A stretch of DNA of 64,000 nt. Origin: Acanthaster planci (taxonomy: Eukaryota; Echinodermata; Asteroidea; Valvatida; Acanthasteridae). The notes under the pieces are model-generated. The model did not search any database, had not been told where the DNA came from, and saw only the letters and a program-made list of their open reading frames with translations. Below, piece by piece: positions 25,301 through 37,300 of the stretch (the stretch's first letter is position 1; every line of letters starts with the position of its first letter). The stretch lies in the NCBI RefSeq assembly GCF_001949145.1, contig NW_019091362.1:8830234-8894233 (forward strand). Reading direction: 5' to 3'. A program made the position numbers and the translations under genes.

Positions 25301-28300
25301 ACGCTCGCTCGCCGTCTTCCGGTCTAGGTCAATCAGAGGAAGACACAACGGCAAGGTGTAAGACTTCCCGGGTACGTTATACAGACCATGCAGAGCGATG
25401 CGGGCCAGCATGCATGCATTACTGACTGTGAATACACTGGCGGAGGACGTTCAGTCACAAAACAAATGCTGTTGATGTCGGTGATGATGGAACAAGCATT
25501 GAGCTGATGAATGATTTTAAAGAGATGGAGTTTTATGCTTGACCGCGATGAGGTTGACAGACAGTTTGAAAGTGGGTAGGAAGCTGTATCAGACACAATT
25601 ACCACAGATGACCCTATATTCCAGAGAGCTAACTAATAACCTCTTCCTCTCACAGCACACCCCTTCCCTACCAAATGGCGGGGACGGGCATCACTAGCTA
25701 AGGACTAAGGAGTGACACTATAGAATTCCTGGTCATGAATTTGTCGGTGAGGGCGTCATTTTAATGCAAAATTATATCCTCTCTTCCTCTAACGTCATAC
25801 AAAAGCATCTTGTTTCTTCACTGTGGTAAAGAATCTACTGTGGCTGAGAATGTGATTAGGAGTGAGTACAACTACACATTCTGAGTATGAATTGTATGGA
25901 GTAAATTTCCTGGGTTTCCTGACAAACTTACATGATTTATCTGCACATGACACTTAACAATGAACTCCAGAACACAATCCATTTGCTGACATGGGCTCAA
26001 AGACAACAACCACTTATTCTGTGAATTAGCCTATATTTAGCTCTACTTTATTTAACTTTAATAGTGTACAGAAGGAATCGTTCTCCACAAACAACAATGG
26101 CTGCCTGAACAACTTTAGTATAAAGTTCAACAAACAAGACGAATGACTGAATGGATTCTCATGATGAATCACAGCTTGATATACATGTAGGCAGACTGTT
26201 GTTTTGTGCAAACCTGCCTGGCAACCCAAGAAGCAAATTTTAGAGCTTGCAGGAATTTTGTTTAGTAATGTTCAGACGCCACAAAATGAAACAAAATTGA
26301 AGAGTGATTGTGGGCCTCGGAAGATATGTGACTTTTTTCATTTGAAATATTAGGAGCATTCAGAGAAAGAAATTAACAAAAAAAGAAGGCCATGACAAAA
26401 GAATAGGTATGACAGATGTACAGAGCCTACAGGTATGACAGGTGTACAGAGCCTAAATGTACAAGAACTTTTACATTTGGAAAATCAACACAGCAAGAAA
26501 TACAGGGGAATGTGTCTGTTGTAGGAACCTGGAAAAGTTGAAATATAATAACATATTGGCTAAGCAAGGCAGGGGAAAATCAAAGCCGAACTTGTGCCCC
26601 ACACTGCATTTCAACGAAATTGCTGATATTGCTGAGTGAAATTACATCTTCCTACCACCACCACCGGCTTGTGAGCAAGCCTGCACGGACCCTCTCTCTT
26701 AGTCATTACCTGATTCTGGTCAGTGAGTTCGGGGCTGTACGAGTACGGCGACCCGAGGCGGGGTAACAGCGAGCAGCTGGTGGAGCGCTTACGGATTTCA
26801 CAATGACCATATGACTGTGTTTTCCAGAAAAAAACATTTCACCGACAATGACCAAAAGCAACAATGAATGGAAGGATAAACATGTAAATGCACAGAGACT
26901 GATACATATGCAAACTACTGAATGCAAATAGGAAACATGATCTATTGTACATTCAACAGAGACAGAGAAAGCAAAGCAAAAGTTATGACTTTGAAGCCAC
27001 AAATTTCACATGGTCACCTGTAAAATAACTCATTGGGAATATTACATTTGAAAGGGGACACATAATCACATATGAAGTGCACAATAAGCCATGTTACACA
27101 TTCCAAATCAGAAAATTAATACAAAACAAGATATTTGTCAATACACAAATATTGTTGAATGGGGCAGGTTAAGGATAAAACAGGTATAAGCAGATAGAAA
27201 GGAGCTGAATCTTCCCATGCAAACTTGAAAATAGAAACTTTTTGGAGTGTAAAGGATGGATGGGTTGGTGGAACTTGGGTTTAGGTGACTGCATCCAGGC
27301 AAAACGGCACAAACTTGGAATCTTTTTAGCAGTGCAAAAACAGTGTTAAAACTTCAGGAATCTACACCATGAGGCTTAGCCAGACATTTAACGAGGTCCA
27401 ATATGAGGGAGTGTTGAAGTTGATGGCAATGGTAGGAGGGCACACAAAAGAAATCATCCTGGAGAGGTGGTCTCCACAGAGAACACACCAAGGTTTTGTG
27501 GGGATGTGGCCAAAATCTTCCCTTGCCGTAGTTTTCTGGCAAGTAAGCTTAGTGTGGAATATTTCCACCCTTGTTAGGAGAGAGTGGCCTCATTTTGAGA
27601 AAAAAACATGACCTTGACGTGAATTTTTTTCTACTCTGGGTAACAATTTGCAGGTAGGAGAAAAAGAGGTCTGAGAAAAAGGGGTCTTGCAAAGACACAA
27701 TTCTGTGGCAATGATTCGTACTGCAAAATCCGCACAGAAGTGTAACCCAATGACACTGGTTCATTTCTCAACCTTCATTTTAGCTTTACTGTGAAAAAAA
27801 AGTTGCATTGGCAAATCTTTAATTTGGAAGATATACATGCACCCAATTCACTCCCTGAGAAGGAAATAATGCACTGATTTAATTTTCAGATGTCAGGTTT
27901 GACCTTTGTGCCTGGATTAGGTAGACAACACATTTGAATACAGCTACAATGACATGATGACCACAGGTAATTTGTTTTGTGTGCACTGTGTTGTCAACTT
28001 GTCAAGACCTGATGGCAGATTTGGGTGGTAACCACTGGTTTCCCTTTGGTTGGTTCCTGACCGGACGCATTCTTGTTGGGGTTGGTTAGCATTTTGGCCA
28101 GCTGAAACAGGCTGGTGGGTTTCTGGCGACAGATGACGGGCCAAGGGGGGGTCGGGATATAAATGAAACACATTTCAGTCTTGGCATAAACACATGCGAG
28201 TGGCATTCTGGGTGCTCCACATTTAAATGAAGGGTGGACTGTGAATGAAAATGAACAATTGTGTAAAACATGGACGATTGATTCCAGAGTGAGAGGTTTG

Positions 28301-31300
28301 GCTGAAATTGGTGACACACAAGTGACATTTTCAAGATGAAGTTTTTCTCCTACAAATTGGTCAAACTTTCTTTTCAACAAATTTCCATGTGTCTCCGCAA
28401 ACAGGCACTTACATTTGAACTGCAACAAGTAATTCTAGCAAAGTGGGGCAAAGCTGGAAGATATCATACACCTCTGTAAGTACTGTTCAAGCATTGTTTG
28501 GATTGGATCATCCGAGACAGATTTTTGAGGAAATCAGCCAAACCTTTGAACTATCATGCAAGGCTAAATATAAAATATTTAATACACCTCCAACAAGAGC
28601 CCAATGCTTTCTTGATGTTTGTAAACATTTATGCGCAACCCAATACCAGAAAAATGGAACTGAAATAACTCCAAAGAGCACACCACTTTTTTTTATAAAC
28701 CAAAGCACAAACCACTGAAATTTCCCGGGGTTAGATTCCTGATTCAATTTGCTCCTGCCGCGTCATTTCACAATGTATCACTGCATGTCATCTGTCAACG
28801 TCTGAAACTTGGCAAAACGCATCCAAATCAACTGCACAACCGAACAGAATACACTCACAATCTTCCCCTCGCTGACTTGCCGAGGGATCAGGAACTTTTC
28901 AAAGGCTGCAATCATCATGATCAACGTTCTCATATACTGACAGCATTCCGTGCAATAACCTGCTGCTCGTAATTTAAAATCTGTGACAATTCTTGCACAG
29001 CAGAAATGACCCGGGCAGGAGTGATTACAGGACCCACTTTACTTTGTCGCACGTGCAGTCTTACCTTAGAGCTGCTGCCGGACATCGACAGTGCCCTCCG
29101 ACTCAGTAGCTTGGAATCTGGCTCCCCTGTGGGTAGAACCAAACAGAAAACAGAGGGTTATAGCAACTGTTGAGCAACCAACGGCAAGGATTCAAAATTC
29201 CATTGAGAAATTCTTTGTCGGTTTCTTCAAAATCTCAAATTCTGAGCTGCCATTTCAAATCGTCCTCAAATTGTTAGTAAGCCCATTTCCACTATGCTCA
29301 TGAATGCTTTTGCTTCTTGCCTTCATGTAGATGCAAGTTTTTTAAGGCAACAGATAGAATAGAAAAATTATCATTTTAATCTCCTACTGCAAATGAAAAA
29401 ATTATGATTTAACCTGTTTTCTGACATGATTTCTTCAGATAAAGGTACTATGCTTGAAAACAACACGAAAAATGTGAACTGTGACTTTAAACTTGAACTC
29501 TCAGCAAAACAAAAGATAAACACCAGACAGAAGATCCGATTTATCCATCATTCAAAATTCAGATCAGAGGGTGGGATTTCACTGAACCAAAGTCTTTAAG
29601 AAAACTAAAGCCAGCGGCATTTTCAAAAAAATATATAAAATAAATAAGTTTAAAGAAGTTTTCCCACTTGTGAGTAAGCAGACGGTGTGGCACTATGACA
29701 ACAGAGAGAAATGTTAGCACCAGCAACTGCAGAGTTACTTGTCTCAGTTTGATAAAGGTTCATTTCCCTTTAACTAGGTACTTCTTCGTTACTTCTGGTT
29801 CTCTCTAAATCATCACTTTTTCTAGCCAATAAAAAGCATACAAACAGAAATTTAAAAAGAAAGATCCAAATTAACGATTCAATCCACTGATAAGGCAATT
29901 GTCTGCTATCAGTGTAACTCTTAAAGTAATAAAAAAACGAGGAAAAGAATGACAAATCATCAATGCAAAGAACACTGCCCCTGAAAGGAACTTTGAACTT
30001 AAAATAACAACTTAAGCTCTAGGAAGAAAACAAGTAAATAAATGAAATACAGAGTAAGCAGTGGGTTAATGAAATTCAAAAGACCAACCACCATTCAAAT
30101 GAGCAGAGGTTAATCATGCCGTGCAGAATAGGGATAACATCAAGCTGCAAGACTTTGGGGTTAGTCTAAATTTAATGATGCGTTTGCCTTGACACCATTC
30201 CCTAGTATTTGAAACTCATTCAAAGTGAAGTTATCCAAGCTGCAGTGAGGTAAGTTTCCAATTCCATAAGCAAAATATCTATAAACAATTCACACACCTC
30301 ACTGTCTACTTCTAGCAAAATTAAGAAAGATCAGAGGAAACATGCTGGGGATTGGGAAGTTGAGCAAAGGTCTCTTAACAAGCCACAGATCTCTCAACAT
30401 GATTTCACTACAAAACATATAACACGTAGCAAAATCAAGTCTTAGCACAACTGCACCAAAACCAAAAAAAAGGAAGTCTGCAGAGGAAACTTCGCCCAAA
30501 CCAGAAACTCGTTTCTGATATTTACGATTCTTGTCTGCCAATGCCTTGTTACCAACAAGGGGCTTACCAACTGGATATATTTTCTGTCAATCTATCTTAC
30601 CAACTGTGAAACAGCAGTGAATCATGTTGAGAAATCGTTTGCCACAATCAGCCACTCTTTAAGTCACAATGCCAACTCACCACACAGTAGACCAACCCAG
30701 ACAAGCAGAAAATGCAAACATCACCACAACAGAATGGAGTGTACAGAGAGGAGGAGTACACAAAAGGTTACAGTTAATTCATTTCCGTTCAAAGTATCTT
30801 TCATTTCTAAACAAATGAATGCAACTTGGAGCTGCGTGCTGTATCAATTTTTTTCCACAAGGTACAAGTAATGAGGGATCTGCCTCCACAAAACACCCAC
30901 AAGGCATCAAACAAAATAATTAGTTCTGAAGAGTTTCCCTTTTCCCCAAATTTGACAGCACAAAAAATGAAAAATCACTCTCCTCCCAAATCCCTTGGAA
31001 CAGGTTTCACTGAATCCCGACAGAACATGTCTGTACATGTATCTATGCATGCAAAAACCACTGTATAAACAGGCAACTTCTTACCGTCTATGGAGAGATT
31101 ATTTGTTATGCTGTTGCCTCGGAACAGCTTGCGATTTTCTTGGAGAAGTTTCCTGCAAGGTTTCAAACAAACATATAGTCATGATGAAGAACAAGGGAAG
31201 AGAGCCAGACATCTGGTACATTTTGTCTGATCAAGTCTGGCAGTTAATTTATGACCATTCCTCAGTTTATCACAAATTGATCACAAGTCAATCCCAAGCC

Positions 31301-34300
31301 AATCACAAGTCAATCATAAGTCAATCACAAGTCATATGTCTATCAGAAGTCGATCATAACTCAATCACAAGTCAAAGCACAAGTCCGTCTACAAATAAGA
31401 AAGGTGCACAGAAATGCCAAAGAGTCAAATGGAGGACATTTGAATAGCGTCCACCTTGAAACTGATTAGGAGTGACATGTGGTTGAACAGTAACTGAATC
31501 TGGATGACGGCGATTCTATTATTTATGCATTGCCCTCACACTGCCTCATGACTTCCCATTCCGACATACAGTCCTAAAGTCTGCAATCGTAAAAATCACA
31601 AAAACTGGAGGAGGTAAAATTTGAGCTCAACATCTGTCTAGAGAGGGTTCAGAAAACCCAATGCCCCGATGAGAACCTTGGGGTACTTTCCCCCAGACTC
31701 TGGTTTGATAACAGCATAATTACATCAGTGTGGATCAAAGTGGCAGATTGAATCTGCACCAATGTAAGGGGCTGGCTGAGTTTGGATTTACGTTGCCAAA
31801 TAGCTTTGTCGTGTACCTTGCATCTTCTAGTTCTGCATGCTCTCGTTCAAACAGACGTTTCAGGTTCTCCACATGGGTGATCATTACATCGGTTGCTTTA
31901 CTGAGCCTTCCCTCCTGAAAACAAGGTAAAGAAAGGTTTGGAAAGCTAAGCAAAGCTTGTCTACGAAATCTCATCCATCAAAAGCATGCCGAAATAATAA
32001 CTAGTTTGAAGCTAGTGGTTCCCACAACCAACTACAATAAAGCCAGTAGCCTTCTGATTAAATTCAAAGCCTTTTTACCTCAAAGCTCCACTGTGTCTTT
32101 ATCCCAACACACTTGTTGAAGTGTTAAGTAGAGACAAAAGCGGATAAAAAACTCCGAAAAATAAATCCGTCGGAGATGTGTATAGAAAACATATATACCA
32201 CTTCCATGACTAACAATGACAACAACTTGCATAAGCTTTCGTGGCAAACAATTACTTCATGTGAAATAGTAACATTTTTTCACTGTTTATCTTTCAAAAC
32301 TTCACAGCTTGTGAGCAAAGTGGTTTATTTCCTCGCCAATCAGCTCTGCAGAATGGGTTCAGTTCCTGGTTTGGTCCACATGACGATAGGGTTTTCAGTC
32401 CCGAGCTGACTGCGTGTGCTTTACCCCAAACAGTCTTTCGGGATTTTTCACACCCCCTTTAAACCAGTAACTGATTCTCAGTGACCGTCTCCTATCAACA
32501 GGACTCTGCAGGCATATGAACTACGGTGCCTAAAGCGCTTTTGAGGAATCCTTGGTTTCACAAGAAATGCTGAAAGACCAAAAAAAATGGTAAAAAGCCT
32601 TGCAAGACATACCTGCTGGACAGCACCAAATCCCTCGGCCTTGCTGGATAGTCGGAGTGAGCAGGATTGTAAGACTTCAACATGCTGCTTGATTTTGCCG
32701 ATGTAGTCCCTGGACACTGTGTCCACACTTCCAAGAGGCTCCAACATCTGTAAAAAGGGTCATCAGTAGAAAATATATCAAAAATTTAAAGATCCAGTGG
32801 ACGCATCTTATCAATGACAACAATAAAATCCTATAACATTTCAGGCTTTGAACAACTTACAAGGCACAAGTTCTCCTACAAATGGCTAAGAAGATGAGAA
32901 TCTTGCACTTGGTTTAATGGACATATTGCAAATAGGTAGTGAAACCTAAACCACTACACCCCTTAAATCCATAATTTTTTAGACAAACATCTGGCAATCC
33001 AGAAAAAATTCTTGCAAAAACTCAAACCCGTGATGGAAATGGGCAGAGCCCCTCCACAGCCTGCAGCAAGTCAGGAAGCCCCCAAGCTCAAAGGGAGAAA
33101 GTGAACGGCACCTGCAGGGTCTGCAGCAGCCCCTCGATCTCCTTCTCGATGTTCTTCTCGGCAAGGTCCCTCTGCCGGTGCTGCAGCACCACCCGCTGCT
33201 CCAGCGTGTACTGGCTGGCCTTGAATGCCATCTGCAGGCAGTTGAACTTCTCCTCCACTTCATTCTCCGTCATGGCGTTGATGCTGGATACGAATTAGGA
33301 ACAAACGGACAAATAAGAATCCCCCCAAAATGCTTAAAGTCCCAGTAAAATTGGTTTAAAAGAAAAAAAGCTCTCGCCATGGCATGAATACAGGAACATC
33401 CCATATTCCTCAGCAAGACCTGGCATGTTACACGTCTATAAAAACTGAATAGGTTTTTCACAATACTTTGAATTGCCGGCAAGGGTACAAAGTAGATAAT
33501 ACAAAAGGCCCCTCCTTAATACATTTTTAATAAATGTTGTTGGCCTGTCAAATACACACCGAGTTTGTCAAGTTTGAAGTGTGTAAGCACTTTGGCAAGT
33601 TGTATACACCATGTGCATCATTTCTGTCTAATTATAACAGTTGGACAAGTCAATACTGGGGCATGTGAATCTACAGTAGAACAAAAAATCTAGTCGAAGC
33701 AGGTGGATCACCTCTGAGCGATGCCACATTTGAGACACTACTGCATGGTGACACTCTGACTTGATTCGCTTCGACTGACTCCATCTCAGAGGCTAACTTT
33801 ACAATGTGTGTCTTTTTACAAAAGCCTATCCCTTTACAATGAAGTCTCTCTATATATATATACAAATAACTGTGCTGATGAAAAAGCAAGCACTAAAAAC
33901 GTTCCAAACAAATGAACAAAGTACTTGAATATATCAGTATCTAAACATGACAAAGACGGCAAATTTAACATTAAAAAACAATCATCATCCCGGTAATAAT
34001 GCAATGTGCAATTTGTGCAGTTAGTTAAATGATTTACAGATATACAATAAATTTATTTCAGAAACATCTGTCGGATACATATTGTGTGTGCTGCAAATTC
34101 ACAGCGCATATACATGTAGGCATCATCCAGTTTTGCATACTTTTATCGCATAATGATTTGTCAAAGGACAGCCAAGCAAGGTCCAAGGATTGACAAAGGA
34201 GAACTCTGGCGTCAGGTGTATTGTTCACATGGACTCATGTCATCAACAGCTTTTACTGGTCATTAGTTTGAGAATTATTGGGCTATAAAATAAAATGCAG

Positions 34301-37300
34301 TTAATTATGACGCACCAGAATTTGGCCCTTTTTTAACAGCAATTTGGTTTTAATTTGTACCTTTTCTGTCTCCTACAATGATCGTTACTGCTACTTTCTA
34401 TTAATAATTATTCAATTAAAACAATGCCAGACTTCTACAGCAAAGTCAATGCATGTGGTAAGCACTTTTAATTCTTGGTTTTCATTTAACTCATCTCCCT
34501 ACATGTGAATATGGATTGAGAGATAGACGTGAAATTGATTATTTTAATTAATACCTTGAGACTACACTGCTTTTAGGTTCCTGGATAGAGATGGGAGAAT
34601 TATAAATTCTACAAATTTAGCTGGGTTTTAAGCATTCAGTGACTACTAATGCGATAAGTTTTGCAAATATTTATTTCAAAGATGGATTTGCGCCAGGGAG
34701 ATGTTAATTAATTTTTGGATTTTCCCTTTCCCGACGTGTATTGAACACTGTATACTCAGTGTGCCCCCGAAAGCTTGTGAAAAAAAAACCCACAAGCGTA
34801 CTCGGGTGGGACTCAAGCCCACAACGTCCTGCTTACTAGTGCACACGGCTACTAGTGAGCAGGAAGTCGTGGGTTCGAGTCCCACCCAAGTACGCTAGTA
34901 GGTTTTTTTTCACAAGCTTCCGGAGTATACAATGTTAAATACACGTCGGGAAAGGGAAAATAAAAAAATAATAATAAGTTTTGCAAATATATTTATTTTG
35001 TGGTAGTTAAATAAAGCCAATCCATTTCATCTGTCACTTTCTGATGATAACTACCAAAAATGTAAATTGTAATAAAGTCATTGTATAAATTCAGGGTCCA
35101 ACAGTGTGACATTTTAGTATCCCCTGTTGCACCAGAGCTGTGTAATTTGACGTGGACATATCACTGAAATTGATATCAAACTATTTCTAATTGTTTGGCA
35201 GGTAGTTTGCATGAATTCATCACTCTTTGGAAAGTAGAGAATTCTTTCTGAACTTACAAAATCAGATGTCAGATGTAACAGGGACACAAAAAAAACATTG
35301 GACCCCTAAGTTGTAGAATTACCAAATAGAAGTTTAAATGCGATTTCTGAAAGGGGAAAGGAAACATCCTCTGTGGAAAACTCAAAACAGAAAACCAATT
35401 TAAGGTGACCTTTACTCACTCTTTGGAATAAGCACCCTTAAGGCCCAATTTTTGGAGAACTGAATCTGGAATCAGGGATTTCTCATCTGACGAAGCTGAC
35501 GATCTCTCTGCATCCTTTCCCTCCTCTTCCTTGCCGACAGTGGTAGAGTCTTCCCTCGATTTGTGCGGGGTCTCTGGACCAGGGGACCCCGGAACGGGGG
35601 TGGGATGCAATGTGGTCAGTGAGGCCGCCACAGGTGGGATGGCAGATGGGGTGATCATTTCGCGGCCCTGGTCTAGCTCCGTCGCTTCCGTCAGCTCGGG
35701 CATCGTGAACTGCAAGTTGGTTTTTCGGTGCTGCTTGTGCTCCTGGAAATGAAAGGGGGGGGGAGGAGGGGTGGGTGCAGAGTAATGAGAGATAGAGAGG
35801 AGGCACCAGAATAGAGTACAAATATAAATACAAGCACTTGTTGAAATTGGCAAACTACTGAAAAATACCGACAATCAGCATTTCAACTAAAAAAAGACCT
35901 ACAGAATGAACAGTTCTTCACTGACCTAATTCAACAGTAAACGACATACAAATCTCCCAAACTCCTGTCAAATCCAAGTCACATTCTCTCAGCAGTTGTT
36001 TCATTGCCAATCAACTGCTGGATCTCACCTGACTCCCTCCTCTCCATTAATTGCCTGCTTCTCTGATTTGCCGCACCTTACCTCATTTCCTTCATCTCCT
36101 TCCCCCTCTGTATTTTCTTCACGACAGTCATTGCCGTCATACACAGAGAGCCTGATCAACGTGCAGCCGTCTGACGGCCCGTTGTGGAGTATCACAGGCA
36201 TGGTTTAGTCAGTGAGTGAACCACAAGGCCAACCTTTTCTGCTAGAGCACGTAGTAAGTGCATGGCCCAATATCAAGATCAAGATCACGCGGGGAGGTGT
36301 TCATGAGGTCAAATCGTAAAACATTGACTGTGTGTATCGACTGTTACCCATTGCACACGCAAGGGCCATATACGGTCCCGATTCCAGCTGCATTTATGTC
36401 CCCTAAGTCTGCTGAACCAACAACGGCAGCGTGAAGAGCCCAAGCTGAGCATTCACTCTCGGCGGACGGCTCTAAGAGGCGGAGGAATTTTAAAAGCCGG
36501 GTCCCGATTCACCCACATCCACTGGTGGAGCAACGACAGTCCTTAAACTCAACCTGCCCATGCGGGAGCGGTGGGTTGTACTGACGTGTACACAGCTTCC
36601 GAACGATCCACACATTATCACAGTGTGTTCTACTGTTTCACTTCACTATCTGTTGACTCGGGGCAAATGAGCCAGCCACTTACCTGCTGTATTTGCTTGC
36701 TGATAAAAAAAAAAAAGCCAGATAACAATCCTCTGCCATAATTTATAATTACTGCCTCAGAATTTGATTTCTTCACAGCCATTTCACAGATTGTTTTCTT
36801 TCAAAATGGACGCATAACTCTTTTCAACAAAGACAACACCTGCCTCCACAAAATCAGTGCAAGGATTTCCTAAATGTCCAACGGATCAGAATCTATTACA
36901 AAAACTTTTTGCTAAGGAGAGCACCACATATGTACAACAAACCAAAAGTCACACGCACAATCTAAACTCACTGCAAGCATTAAAAACAAACAAGAACACA
37001 AACTCCTATCCACATGTGCTGATAAACTGTAACAGGAAAAAAATTGAGCACATAAAATATGTGCTCGTAATACTTGAAAAGAATAACAATAATCTTTTCC
37101 ATTAATCACAGCAGAACTGTACTTGACCAGTAGTCTATATCTGGTGGGGGAAGAAGTACATGTACTCTTCCAAAGAACATGGCCAAATGTTTATTTTGTG
37201 TGTGTGTGTGGGGGGAAGTGTCAACACTCTAAAGAAACCAAGACCAGCAAATTCTTGGTGGGAAGGGGACTGGGAAGGATTCCTTTGCGGGGGAAATCAA

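Noticed and set aside
34845-34890. Functional tRNA gene
   Set aside because: A T-arm-like hairpin is present, but no complete cloverleaf with a proper D-arm and acceptor stem, and the sequence is embedded in a long palindrome.
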